52,558 nucleotides of DNA, taken from contig JAGAVG010000055.1 in the NCBI GenBank assembly GCA_017942035.1, positions 1 to 52,558 on the forward strand. The letters run 5' to 3'. A program made the translations under genes and the position numbers. Below are positions 25,858 through 34,295 of the stretch, in pieces. The stretch is from a bacterium. GTDB taxonomy: Bacteria > Cyanobacteriota > Vampirovibrionia > Gastranaerophilales > Gastranaerophilaceae. Each line of letters starts with the position of its first letter. Positions within the stretch are counted from its first letter, which is position 1. The notes under the pieces were generated by a model that saw nothing but the letters and a program-made list of their open reading frames with translations, did no database searches and was not told where the DNA came from.

Positions 25858-26136
25858 ATGCAGAATCCGCGCGATACTTTAGAGATGAATATAAAAAGGT
25901 TAGTCGATTTCTTGATATATTCAAAGAACTTTTTGATAAGAAAAAGTCCGCTCAAGTCAATGGCGGCATCGTTTGTAGAAGGTTTAAAAGACTTTTTGAC
26001 GATGCGGAAAAAGCAAAAAATGGCGATGTATAGATTGAATTATCACAGGCACCAGTTACAGAAAATGGAACAGTTGATAGCAGAAAACAATCAGCACACA
26101 TTCTTGAGGGGCAATAATCTTAACGAAACCAGATAA
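25858..26136 (+). CDS. Small basic helical protein, unknown
   Basis: 92 residues from ATG 25858, behind AAAAGGAG; a GTG at 25843 would overlap that ribosome site. Very basic and helical (KNFLIRKSPLKSMAASFVEGLKDF..., TMRKKQKMAMYRLNYHRHQL). No signal or domain recognised. It precedes the coiled-coil protein at 26149 by 12 nt, so the two form an operon. The 243-nt stretch before it (25615-25857) holds no recognisable gene. Confidence 0.6.
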   Translation: MQNPRDTLEMNIKRLVDFLIYSKNFLIRKSPLKSMAASFVEGLKDFLTMRKKQKMAMYRLNYHRHQLQKMEQLIAENNQHTFLRGNNLNETR

Positions 26137-26148
26137 AGGAAAAGTAGT

Positions 26149-26472
26149 ATGGGATTAATTGCAGCAACGATACGATTGAATTATTTACAGCAAACCCGAT
26201 TGGATTTAGAATATAAAATTCAATTGATAACTCAGGCAAGAATGAATCTTGCGCAATCGGTAACTGATTTAACTCAGGTCGGAACCGATTACGACGGCGA
26301 TAGTCCGGTTGCTAAGATGCTGGCTCAGCGGCAAGCAAAGTTGAAAATACTTGAGCAAAAGCTTGAACAGCAAATGCAAGAATATCAGCATAGGTTACAA
26401 ATGGTTGATACAGAATACGATTCCTGTCAAAAACTACTCGAGAAAAATATCAAATCGGCATTCCAGTATTAG
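26149..26472 (+). CDS. Small coiled-coil protein, short paralogue of the protein at 44021
   Basis: 107 residues, almost all helical: MGLIAATIRLNYLQQTRLD, then a Gln/Leu-rich coiled coil. Its C-terminus TEYDSCQKLLEKNIKSAF closely resembles TEYDAVKNVIDKNVEKTF at the end of the 423-residue protein at 44021, and the N-terminal patterns also align (RLxxE...Q.I..AR..L). It ends at a strong terminator. Family unknown; the pattern of short helical ends recalls self-assembling filament or secretion components, but that is only a guess. Confidence 0.7.
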   Translation: MGLIAATIRLNYLQQTRLDLEYKIQLITQARMNLAQSVTDLTQVGTDYDGDSPVAKMLAQRQAKLKILEQKLEQQMQEYQHRLQMVDTEYDSCQKLLEKNIKSAFQY

Positions 26473-26480
26473 ATATAAAA

Positions 26481-26511
26481 AATCCTCTCAATATCGAGAG
26501 GATTTTTTTTT
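26481..26511. terminator. Bidirectional terminator
   Basis: AATCCTCTC / GAGAGGATT stem with a 5-nt loop and T9 on the plus strand; A-run on the other side gives T's on the minus strand too. It separates convergent genes at 26149 (+) and 26510 (-). Confidence 0.92.
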
Positions 26512-27187
26512 AGTAATTATTTGTCTGAATAAAAAGACTGATTATATCATTTAAAACAGCATATTGTTTTTGATAAGTTTGAGATTGCTTTTCTAATAGT
26601 GCTATTTGTCTTTTGTATTCAATAATATTAGCCTGACATTCTCTTGATGAGTTGTTCAAACTTTCTTGAACCTGTTGAGCTTCCTGCAATACACTTTTCA
26701 TTGAAATACCAAGAGCTTCCATTGTTTGTTTAATAATCTGCGCTCCTGTTTGTTTGGTAACACCTGTTGGCAATTGCATTATAAGCTGTTTCAATACAGC
26801 AACATTTGTCGGCATATCAAAATCAAGATCAGAACTGTCAACATTAGATGTTGATGCAAAATTCATAACAGGAGTGAACGGCTGATTTATATTTTGCGGG
26901 TGAGAATCTGCTTGAATTTGAGGTTGTGCAAAACTTGCAGTATTTGGAATATATGTTTCTTGCGGTTTGAAATTTGCATCATTAGAATTTTCTGTTTGAA
27001 CACTATTATCAACTTCATAATTGTCAACTTCCGGTTCAACAAATTCAATTTCCGGTTCAGATTCTTCATTGGTTTGAGTAAAAGATACGTTTTCAGGTTG
27101 TACAGCGTCCTGTTCAAGCTCAGATTGTTTCTTTAAAGCTTCTACAATTTTTTTCCCCATTCCTTCTGTAATTCCAATGTTAGTCAT
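26510..27187 (-). CDS. Protein with acidic disordered middle and C-terminal coiled coil, unknown
   Basis: 225 residues. A short N-terminal helix (MTNIGITEGMGKKIVEALKKQ), a long Glu/Asn/Pro/Gln-rich disordered segment (about 25-120), a helical block (NVAVLKQLIMQLPTGVTKQTG...), and a C-terminal coiled coil (about 165-215). No signal peptide or membrane helix. I do not recognise it. It stands alone on the minus strand with a shared terminator and an 87-147-nt gap to the divergent purH-like gene. Confidence 0.7.
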   Translation of the reverse strand: MTNIGITEGMGKKIVEALKKQSELEQDAVQPENVSFTQTNEESEPEIEFVEPEVDNYEVDNSVQTENSNDANFKPQETYIPNTASFAQPQIQADSHPQNINQPFTPVMNFASTSNVDSSDLDFDMPTNVAVLKQLIMQLPTGVTKQTGAQIIKQTMEALGISMKSVLQEAQQVQESLNNSSRECQANIIEYKRQIALLEKQSQTYQKQYAVLNDIISLFIQTNNY

Positions 27188-27334
27188 ATTTCCCTCTACA
27201 AGTTTACTTCAATGTCATAATGATAGTATAAGAATAAAAATATTTCAACATGTTTAGTTTCCTGTATTAAGACTATGAAAATTTTCAAAGCCGTGGTACA
27301 ATTTTCCTATCAAGATTATATAAGGAAAGTATGT

Positions 27335-28840
27335 ATGAAAAGAAGAGCATTTATAAGCGTATATGATAAAGCCAGTTTAGAAGATTTTGCGCGCAATCTT
27401 GTAGAAAAATTTGATTACGAAATTGTATCAATGGGTGAAACTTATGAGTTGTTGAAAAGTGCAGGTATAGAGGTTATTGACATAAAAGATTTTGCCGGAA
27501 CTCCAAATGTGCTGTCAGGAAAGTTTAATGCTTTAACAGAAACAATTCTTGCCGGAATATTACAAAATACGCCAGATGTTGAAGCTTTAAATCAAGTCGA
27601 AAAGTTTGCAATAAAAAACTTTGATATGGTTGTTATCAACATGAAACCGTTTGAGAAAATTGCTCTGAGTTCAGGTAATATAGACGATATCGTTAAACAA
27701 GTTGATATAGTTGAAAGTACATTATTAAGAGCTGCAGCAAAGAATTATAAAAATGTTACTGTTATATGTGATAAAGTTGATTATTACGTTGCTCTTAACG
27801 CAAACGATTACGGACGAATGAAACTTGCCGCAAAAGCTTTTAAAATTGTTTCTAATTATGATAATGCCGTATGTTCGATTTTGTCTGATGAAATAGGTGA
27901 AAAACCTTTCAAAAATATTACGCTTGAAAAAATCTGCGACATGTCGCATGGCGAAAATGCTCATCAGAAAGCTCGTATGTATAAAGGTGACACAATGGTG
28001 GCATACGAAATTCTTAATGAAAAAGAACTTTCTTATAACGATATTCTAAATCTTACGGAAGTTACAAATATAGTTTCGGAATTTTATGATATGAACGCTG
28101 TTGCAATAGCAAGACATACCAAACCTTGCGGGGTTGCCTTCGGAAAATCTATATATGAAGCATATTCAAAAGCTTTTGATTGTGACCCTATGAGTTCCTA
28201 TTACGGAACTGTTGCATTTTCAAATACGGTTGATATTGATACCGCAAAACATGTAAATTCGATGTCTGTTGAAGCCGTTATTGCTCCGGATTATGATGAA
28301 AAGGCAAAGGAATTGTTATGCGAAAATCCTGATTTGAAGATTGTAAAATTAATTACTCCTCTTAAGGAATACAAAAAGATGTATGTTGAAGAAATTGCGG
28401 TAACTCCTTTTGCAATACTTATTCAGGATAGAAATTCAAGTGAATTGAATAAAGAAATGTTTAAGGTTGTAACGAAAGAAAAACCGAGTGCAGATCAGGT
28501 TGAGGACGCAATCTTCGGATGGAAAGTTGCAAAATATGCGAAAACAAATGCCGCGTTGATTGTAAAAAACGGCAAAACTCTCGCCATCAGTCAAGGTCAT
28601 ACAAATACGATTTCCGCAGTAGAAAGTGTGTTGAATATGGCTGCTGATGCGGCAAACGAAGCTGTGCTGGTTTCTGATTGCGCAATTTCTGCTGAAGATT
28701 GTATCTATGCGGCAATCCAAAACCGTGTAGGACTGATTATTCAGCCTGGCGGCACCGTAAAAGATTCCAGATTGATTGAACTCTGCGATAAATATGGTAT
28801 GGCTATGATTACTACTGGAATAAGAAATTATACTCACTAA
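27335..28840 (+). CDS. purH: Divergent PurH-like protein (AICAR transformylase / IMP cyclohydrolase)
   Basis: 501 residues from ATG 27335, which follows AAGGAAAG; the upstream 20 codons are unlikely. Overall order fits PurH: MGS-like domain (RRAFISVYDKASL, VVINMKPFEKI) then the transformylase part (HGENAHQKARMYKG, ARHTKPCGVAFG, SQGHTNTISAV, IIQPGGTVKDSRLI). However, several normally invariant motifs are altered: KTLHPKVHGGIL reads NALTETILAGIL, the Lys-His of VKHANPCG is Arg-His, and DAFFPFRD is replaced by DCAISAEDC. Either a diverged but active enzyme or a paralogue with a changed role. Confidence 0.75.
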   Translation: MKRRAFISVYDKASLEDFARNLVEKFDYEIVSMGETYELLKSAGIEVIDIKDFAGTPNVLSGKFNALTETILAGILQNTPDVEALNQVEKFAIKNFDMVVINMKPFEKIALSSGNIDDIVKQVDIVESTLLRAAAKNYKNVTVICDKVDYYVALNANDYGRMKLAAKAFKIVSNYDNAVCSILSDEIGEKPFKNITLEKICDMSHGENAHQKARMYKGDTMVAYEILNEKELSYNDILNLTEVTNIVSEFYDMNAVAIARHTKPCGVAFGKSIYEAYSKAFDCDPMSSYYGTVAFSNTVDIDTAKHVNSMSVEAVIAPDYDEKAKELLCENPDLKIVKLITPLKEYKKMYVEEIAVTPFAILIQDRNSSELNKEMFKVVTKEKPSADQVEDAIFGWKVAKYAKTNAALIVKNGKTLAISQGHTNTISAVESVLNMAADAANEAVLVSDCAISAEDCIYAAIQNRVGLIIQPGGTVKDSRLIELCDKYGMAMITTGIRNYTH

Positions 28841-28876
28841 TACTTTTAAAACAGTATAAATGAGAAAGGATAGATT

Positions 28877-29323
28877 ATGGAAATAAAAACTTGGGAACAA
28901 TATTTTTTGGATCTTGCAAAAACTTGTGCAGGCCGCTCGAATTGCTTGAGGGCACAGGTCGGAGCTGTTATTGTAGGGGAAGATAAAAAAATAAAAGCAA
29001 CCGGCTATAACGGAACACCTTCAAAAGTGGAATCTTGTTATGAGCGCGGTAAATGTTATAGAATGGAAAATAACATTCCATCAGGCACCTGTTACGAAAC
29101 CTGCCGTTCAATTCATGCGGAACAAAATGCCATAATTCAGGCAGGACAAGACAGATGTAAAAATGCAACAATGTATATTTACGGGCATAATTTTATTTGC
29201 ATACTCTGTAAACGTTTCATTGTTCAATCAGGAATTAAAGAAGTTTACCTTAAAAAAGATGAAAATTCGGATGTGATAAAGGTCACAGTGGATGATATAA
29301 GAAAAGAGCTGAACGCTCAATAA
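28877..29323 (+). CDS. dCMP deaminase family protein
   Basis: 148 residues. Zinc-dependent deaminase: HAEQNAI (His ligand and catalytic Glu) near residue 77 and CILC (two Cys ligands; CILC replaces the usual PCxxC) near residue 111; RAQVGAVIV and TGYNGTP in the N-terminal half are typical of dCMP deaminases of the ComEB type. Converts dCMP to dUMP, the dTMP precursor. Good GAAAGGA site. Downstream of purH by 36 nt. Confidence 0.9.
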   Translation: MEIKTWEQYFLDLAKTCAGRSNCLRAQVGAVIVGEDKKIKATGYNGTPSKVESCYERGKCYRMENNIPSGTCYETCRSIHAEQNAIIQAGQDRCKNATMYIYGHNFICILCKRFIVQSGIKEVYLKKDENSDVIKVTVDDIRKELNAQ

Positions 29324-29420
29324 GAAATTTTAAATTTTTTTAAAAATACTAGCAAAAAAAAATTTTCTTGTGTATTATATCATACATACTTTTATCAAAG
29401 CAGATAAAGAGTAAAAATTA

Positions 29421-30290
29421 ATGGAAAATTTAATGCAATTATTAATTGACAAAGAACTAAATTCAACAGATAAGATTTTGAAACCCGATTTCAATTCAAA
29501 AACGGGACGCGAACTTTTAGCGTTTTACCTCCAGACTAAATTCAAACAGATTTTAGCATACGACAAAAGATGTGACAATCCGGTATTTAAGGATGTAAAT
29601 CCGAATTTTATATCTAAATTTACAAAGAGATTGATAAACAATCCGTCAAGAAGACTGCTTGTCGGGATTACCGGTGAATCTGCGTCGGGCAAATCGACAA
29701 TCTGCCACAAAATAAAAGAGGTTATAGAAGAATTGTCAATGCCGGTTTCTGTTTTAAGCACTGATAATTATTTCAAAGATATCTCAAAATTGATTGAAAA
29801 ATACGGCACTTTTGATAATTTAAGAGATAATGGCTATGATGTAGATGCCCCTTCAAGTTTTCAGCTTGATATTTTAAAGGAAGATCTTGCGGATTTAGCG
29901 GAAGGACTTGATATAAAAGCGCCGATGTATCTTCCAAACGGAACCGGAGTTTCTCTGCCAAAAGCTTTTGATGTACATTCAGAAAAAATTATCGTTGTTG
30001 AAGGGATTGCAACAATGTATGAAGATGTTAAAGATGTTTTTGACATCAAAATATATATAGAAGCCCCTAATGAGATTAGAAAAGAACGATTTATAAAACG
30101 CGCGGTTGAAGAACGTAACCAGAGTGAAGAAAATGCTGAAAATCACTGGGTTTATCTCGCAAATGCCGGAGAAAAATATGTAAGACCTTTCAGAGGAGAG
30201 GCGGATTTTGTATTGAACGGAATTGCGGATTTGAAATATTGCGCGCAAATTTTAGAGTATATTTACACTGTTACAAATAATTTTAAATAA
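29421..30290 (+). CDS. Uridine kinase / phosphoribulokinase-family P-loop kinase
   Basis: 289 residues. Walker A GITGESASGKSTI near residue 82, STDNYFKD (substrate-binding DxxY), a hinge IIVVEGIATMYED, and an Arg-rich lid (RKERFIKRAVEERNQ). The family phosphorylates uridine/cytidine or similar alcohols. An extra N-terminal helical region of about 75 residues (KTGRELLAFYLQTKFKQIL) precedes the kinase core, unlike short Udk. Exact substrate not certain. Confidence 0.8.
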   Translation: MENLMQLLIDKELNSTDKILKPDFNSKTGRELLAFYLQTKFKQILAYDKRCDNPVFKDVNPNFISKFTKRLINNPSRRLLVGITGESASGKSTICHKIKEVIEELSMPVSVLSTDNYFKDISKLIEKYGTFDNLRDNGYDVDAPSSFQLDILKEDLADLAEGLDIKAPMYLPNGTGVSLPKAFDVHSEKIIVVEGIATMYEDVKDVFDIKIYIEAPNEIRKERFIKRAVEERNQSEENAENHWVYLANAGEKYVRPFRGEADFVLNGIADLKYCAQILEYIYTVTNNFK

Positions 30291-30305
30291 ATATCGCAAA
30301 GTTCC

Positions 30306-30478
30306 GGACTTATATACAAGTTTACACAGGAATAGTCCAAATATGTCATGCTGAACTCGTTTCAGCATCTCGTGATACAGAGATTCCGAAACAAGTTCGG
30401 AATGACATGAAACACGGAGGTCAATCCGACGTTCAGGGTGACATATAAGTAACGTTTTGTGTAAAATTGTATATAGAT
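30306..30478. repeat. MITE-like element, diverged copy
   Basis: Left end GGACTTATATACAAGTTTACAC followed by AGGAATAGTCCAAAT matches, in reverse, the right end of the element at 34697-34838. The right end is a decayed terminal repeat (GTGTAAAATTGTATATAGAT). The interior holds ATGTCATGCTGAACTCGTTTC-type repeats. No ORF; about 173 bp. Confidence 0.75.
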
Positions 30479-30485
30479 TTTTTAA

Positions 30486-31151
30486 TTAACAGCATTGCGC
30501 GTTAACCGGTATTGTTATTTCAAAAACTGTCTCGTTTTTGTCTGATTTGACAAGATTAAGGGAGGCGTCCTGCTCTTCAAGGTTAGATTTGCAGATATAT
30601 AAGCCCAGTCCGGTTCCTGTTTTTTTTGTTGTAAATCCTTGCGTGAAAATCTTTTTTTGCTGCTCTTTTGTAATAGGAGTTCCGTTATTTATTATTTTAA
30701 TCTTTGCAAGATTATCCTTAATTTTTAAAGATACGACAACTTCACCTTTTTCCGGAATTGCCTCTATAGCATTTTTGATTATGTTAACAACACAGGCCAA
30801 AAACTTGTTATCATCAAGCGTAACGTATGCGGTTTCGTTTATGTTAGTTGTAAGTTTTATCTGCTTGTCTCCGATGTAAATTTTTGCAAGGCCTACTGCC
30901 ATATCAAGAATACTTTTCAAATCGTAAGTGTCAAGGCAGATGTTATCTATGGATTTTAAGTCGATCAAATTATTCGCCATAATTTTTAAAGAGCGTTTAA
31001 TACAGTTGAGTGCATTTTCTATTTTTTCGGATTTAATGTTTTCCAGTTCAAGATTTTTTCTGATAATTTCAGAATATAATTCGCAAATTGATATATGATT
31101 TCTAATTTCATGTGCGGTGCATCTGGCTTGAAGTTGTATATCTGTATTCAT
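30486..31151 (-). CDS. Small soluble histidine kinase
   Basis: 221 residues from ATG 31151 (GAGAGGAAAATT upstream). No sensor or membrane segment: the phospho-acceptor box AHEIRNHISI begins at residue 13 (His14). The HATPase part has the N box NIIKNAIEAI and TTKKTGTGLGLYICK. It lies 88 nt after the response regulator gene at 31240, on the same strand, so the two probably form a two-component pair. Lacking an input domain, it must sense through partner proteins or through its N-terminus. Confidence 0.88.
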   Translation of the reverse strand: MNTDIQLQARCTAHEIRNHISICELYSEIIRKNLELENIKSEKIENALNCIKRSLKIMANNLIDLKSIDNICLDTYDLKSILDMAVGLAKIYIGDKQIKLTTNINETAYVTLDDNKFLACVVNIIKNAIEAIPEKGEVVVSLKIKDNLAKIKIINNGTPITKEQQKKIFTQGFTTKKTGTGLGLYICKSNLEEQDASLNLVKSDKNETVFEITIPVNAQCC

Positions 31152-31239
31152 AATTTTCCTCTCGTTTAAAAAATAAAAGGGTAAAACTGCATTTCCCAAT
31201 TTTACCCACAAATGTCTTTCAGATTTTGTTATGTCAAAT

Positions 31240-31935
31240 TTACGCGATTTTTACTTTTCTTCTTTTGTTTGAGAAACCGTTGTTCAGGGCATAAAGAACA
31301 GCTTGTGTTCTGTCATTTACCTGAAGCTTTTGGAAAATGTTATTTACATGGGTCTTAACTGTAGTTTCAGATATAAATAACTTAGATGCAATACCTTTGT
31401 AGTTATTACCCTGTGTAAGTAAGTCCAAAACTTCTTCTTCGCGAGCTGTAAGATAGTTGAGCAAGTTTTCTTCGGACATTGAAGTTTCTTCTTTGTAAGA
31501 AGCCTGAAAATATTCAAAGAATCTTGATGATAGTACAGCCGGAAGATAAACTTTTCCTTGAGAAACTTCATCCATTGCGCGAATCAACTGAGCTGAAGCC
31601 ATAGTTTTTAGAATATATCCTTTTGCTCCTAATTTCATTGCTCTGAAGATTAAATCTGAGTCATCATATCCTGAAAGTGCAATTACTTTGGTGCCGAGCT
31701 CAAGTTTTTCAATTTCTTGAATTGCTTGAAGGCCGTCTTTTTCCGGCATATTAATATCCATCAAAACCAAATCCGGATGGTATTTTTTAATTAAGTTAAT
31801 TCCGAGATTTGCGCTGGTAGTGGTACTGATTACCTCGTAACTGCTTTCGAGCGTAATAAGCTCCTTAACCCCTCTCAAGTGATCCTGATTGTCGTCTATT
31901 AATAATACTCTTACACTTTTTCTGAACTCTCTCAT
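31240..31935 (-). CDS. NarL/FixJ-family response regulator
   Basis: 231 residues. Receiver domain with acidic pair (LLIDDNQDHL), phospho-Asp in DLVLMDINMPEKDG and the Lys in GYILKTM; C-terminal LuxR-type helix-turn-helix LTAREEEVLDLLTQGNNYKGIASKLFISETTVKTHVNNIF. Linked to the histidine kinase downstream. The shared upstream region with rmuC has overlapping CCATGC inverted repeats that could be a binding site. Confidence 0.95.
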   Translation of the reverse strand: MREFRKSVRVLLIDDNQDHLRGVKELITLESSYEVISTTTSANLGINLIKKYHPDLVLMDINMPEKDGLQAIQEIEKLELGTKVIALSGYDDSDLIFRAMKLGAKGYILKTMASAQLIRAMDEVSQGKVYLPAVLSSRFFEYFQASYKEETSMSEENLLNYLTAREEEVLDLLTQGNNYKGIASKLFISETTVKTHVNNIFQKLQVNDRTQAVLYALNNGFSNKRRKVKIA

Positions 31936-32072
31936 TTTATTCCCCTCATCGTTTCTCTTCCCTACACTTTAAATACTACAACTTTTAGAGGGGATATTTC
32001 ATCCATGACTTGATTGATATTGGCATGCTTTCAGTTTGATAGTAATATTTAAATCTTTAGATTGATAAAAAG

Positions 32073-32123
32073 CCTCAACCATGCTCTACACCATGCTTTG
32101 AGGAATTTTCGCCGCATGGTTGA
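32073..32123. promoter_or_regulatory. Overlapping inverted repeats between response regulator and rmuC
   Basis: TCAACCATGC (32075-32084) pairs with GCATGGTTGA (32114-32123), while CCTCAA (32073-32078) pairs instead with TTGAGG (32098-32103); a direct repeat of CCATGCT lies in between. The two hairpins exclude each other. They could form a binding site or an RNA switch in the leader; no T-run follows. Confidence 0.4.
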
Positions 32124-32202
32124 TATTTGAAATAAATTTTTAATTTGTAATCTTTTTAGTCTAGTTTAATTGTGGTATTATAGATACAAAAGGGGGATAT
32201 TT

Positions 32203-33291
32203 ATGGAAAGTATGATAACAATTTTATCTTTTTTAGGCGGATTGATAACAGGAGCTGCGGCAGTCGGGATTCCGCTGTGGATTATTAATAAGAATTCAAA
32301 GACAAAGGATGAAACCTTAGACAAAATGATGAATGAGATGAAACTTCATTTTGAAAACACTGCGAACAAGATATTTAAAGAGAGTTCTCAGGAAATGTCT
32401 GAGACAAATAAGGAGAAATTAGAGGAATTTTTCAAACGATTTAGAGATAAGATTGAAGATTTTGAACGCAAAAATAACGAAAATTACGAACAAGAAAAGA
32501 AAAATTTTGTTGTTTTTGACCAGAATATCAAGAATTTTATCGAAGCCGGCAACAAGATTTCCGCGCAGACAACAGCATTATCTAATGTAATGAAATCCGA
32601 TAACAGAAAACAGGGAATATGGGGGGAAATAGTTCTTGAAAAAGTTCTTGAAGCCTCCGGATTGCGAAAAGATGAGGAGTATAAAATTCAATCGGGAATA
32701 GCAGAAGGCCGCCCGGACGCAACTATTTTTCTTCCTCAGGATAGATGTGTTTATATAGATGCAAAAACATCATTTTCATCCTGGGAAAGCTATATTAACT
32801 GCGAAGATGAAGACGAAAAAGCTATTCATTTGAAACAATTTACGGATTCAACAAAAGCCCATATAGCAGGACTTGCCAAAAGAGATTACAGTTCAGAAAT
32901 ACAATCTCCGGATTACGTTTTGATGTTCATTCCGATAGAAAGCTGTTATTCATTGTTGTTTTGTGAAGATTGCGCATTGTGGGAACTTGCCTGGAAAAAT
33001 AAAATCATGCCGGTATCACCTTCAACATTGCTTGCGGCACTAAAGATTATTAACGCATTCCATATTGTTGATCGCCAGAATAAAAATACAATTGAAATTG
33101 CAAATATTTGTTCATCAATGCTTGATAAATTTGCCGCACTTCTTACCGAATTGCTGAAAATCCGCTCAAACCTTGATACAACACTTAAAAAACTTAACGG
33201 AACCGGTAATATAATAAATCAGATAAAACGAATAGAAAAACTCGGAATAAAAATGACAAAAGATTTGCCGGAAATTCCGGAAGAAGAGTAG
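32203..33291 (+). CDS. rmuC: DNA recombination protein RmuC
   Basis: 362 residues from ATG 32203 (GGGGGATATTT upstream). An N-terminal membrane helix (ILSFLGGLITGAAAVGIPLWII), a coiled coil (about 40-130), then the RmuC nuclease-like domain with NRKQGIWGEIVLEKVLEASGL, GRPDATIFLP, DAKTSFSSWESY and LMFIPIESCYSLL. RmuC limits DNA inversions in E. coli. Followed directly by a decayed prepilin module. Confidence 0.92.
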   Translation: MESMITILSFLGGLITGAAAVGIPLWIINKNSKTKDETLDKMMNEMKLHFENTANKIFKESSQEMSETNKEKLEEFFKRFRDKIEDFERKNNENYEQEKKNFVVFDQNIKNFIEAGNKISAQTTALSNVMKSDNRKQGIWGEIVLEKVLEASGLRKDEEYKIQSGIAEGRPDATIFLPQDRCVYIDAKTSFSSWESYINCEDEDEKAIHLKQFTDSTKAHIAGLAKRDYSSEIQSPDYVLMFIPIESCYSLLFCEDCALWELAWKNKIMPVSPSTLLAALKIINAFHIVDRQNKNTIEIANICSSMLDKFAALLTELLKIRSNLDTTLKKLNGTGNIINQIKRIEKLGIKMTKDLPEIPEEE

Positions 33292-33293
33292 AG

Positions 33294-33424
33294 TAACAGA
33301 GGTCAAGAGGTCAGGAAGGCAAGCGAGTTACGTCATTAAATACCCTCTCCCACAAGGGGAGAGGGAGAAAAAGTGTGCTTTTACCCTAGCAGAGGTTCTT
33401 ATCACTCTCGGAGTTAAAAAATAA
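33294..33424 (+). pseudogene. Remnant of a prepilin leader module
   Basis: Starts with the dispersed unit GGTCAAGAGGTCAGGAAGG, then a CCCTCTCCC..GGGAGAGGG palindrome, then in one frame (33374-33424) CAFTLAEVLITLGVKK and a stop. The homology to prepilins breaks off after LITLG, where the helix should continue. There is no start codon in frame. It begins three bases after the rmuC stop. Confidence 0.75.
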
Positions 33425-33458
33425 AGATAATTCTTCAAATTGAAAAATTATCTTTATT
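33420..33458 (-). terminator. Terminator of the DUF1858 gene
   Basis: 13-bp perfect stem (AATAAAGATAATT / AATTATCTTTATT) with T-rich sequence following on the minus strand, 20 bases after the stop at 33478. Confidence 0.85.
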
Positions 33459-33477
33459 AAAAAATTTATTTTTAATA

Positions 33478-33678
33478 CTATTCGCCGATTAGCGCGTTAA
33501 TATCGGCAACCATTGCATCTGGATCAAATCCGTGAACTTTTGCGCCGGCTTCCAAATTTTCAAATCTTGCCGCTGCGCAGCCGATACAGCCCAAACCGTA
33601 TTTTTGAAATACTTCTATACTTTCAGGACACTGTTGAACAATATCCATAATATTCATATCCTTCGTAATCTTTGCCAT
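33478..33678 (-). CDS. DUF1858 domain protein
   Basis: 66 residues, one DUF1858 (hybrid-cluster-protein-associated redox disulphide) domain: MNIMDIVQQCPESIEVFQKYGLGCIGCAAA, with the CxxC-type pair GCIGC. Members are thought to be small redox or metal-binding modules in anaerobes. GGAGGAAAG ribosome site. Monocistronic with its own terminator. Confidence 0.9.
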   Translation of the reverse strand: MAKITKDMNIMDIVQQCPESIEVFQKYGLGCIGCAAARFENLEAGAKVHGFDPDAMVADINALIGE

Positions 33679-33757
33679 AAACTTTCCTCCTTTTATTGAC
33701 TATTTTTTAGATTTCATTAATAACATTATACAATGAAAAAAGAAAGTTGGGTAGTTT

Positions 33758-33928
33758 ATGGATTTATTGAAAAAAATTTTTAATGATGATGAGCAAGCTG
33801 TCGGATTGTGTGCATTCCAAAAACACTTTGCTTACAAAGTTTACGACAATGTGAAAAATTTTAACAGCGCAAAACCGGTCTTTTCAATAAATGAAAATCC
33901 GAATTTAAACATGTTTGCTCTGGGATAA
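33758..33928 (+). CDS. Small protein of 56 residues, unknown
   Basis: ATG 33758 to TAA 33928: begins MDLLKKIFNDDEQAVGLCAF and ends NENPNLNMFALG. Composition is ordinary and codons resemble neighbouring genes. The ribosome site is weak (GAAAG). It lies between divergent DUF1858 and the convergent small gene at 33930, one base from that gene's end. Family not recognised; similar in style to the other short Asn/Pro-rich proteins here. Confidence 0.45.
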   Translation: MDLLKKIFNDDEQAVGLCAFQKHFAYKVYDNVKNFNSAKPVFSINENPNLNMFALG

Positions 33929-33929
33929 T

Positions 33930-34166
33930 TTATGCGCAATAATCGCAGAATGCCGCTTTTTTAGGAGAACCTAAAAGTTCGTTTGCATTGCACCAATCGG
34001 CAGCCTGCGGGTGGTTTAAATTTCCTTTGATTCCGCCGACAGAACTTTGAACAAAGCCTGCTTCAGGTCTTCTTGCCGCGTGAACGGCACCCGTTTGAAA
34101 TCCGCCGGAGACTTTGCTGCTACCGTTAAAATATGTTTGTAATTGTTGAATTGGTGTTAATCCCAT
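33930..34166 (-). CDS. Small Gly/Asn-rich protein, unknown
   Basis: 78 residues: MGLTPIQQLQTYFNGSSKVS..., then a Gly/Ala/Pro-rich stretch and a Cys-containing end (FCDYCA). No signal peptide or membrane helix. I do not recognise it. It shares style (short helix, then extended Asn/Pro/His stretch) with the gene at 34296 on the same strand, 129 nt upstream. Confidence 0.5.
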   Translation of the reverse strand: MGLTPIQQLQTYFNGSSKVSGGFQTGAVHAARRPEAGFVQSSVGGIKGNLNHPQAADWCNANELLGSPKKAAFCDYCA

Positions 34167-34295
34167 GATAATTTTTCCCTATCAAAATTTCCCTATACTT
34201 TATTAAAGTATTTTATTCTAAAAAAATTGCTATATTTCCCCAAGATATTAAGAAATATTAATATGTAATTTTAAAATATTAGAATTTACTGCCGA

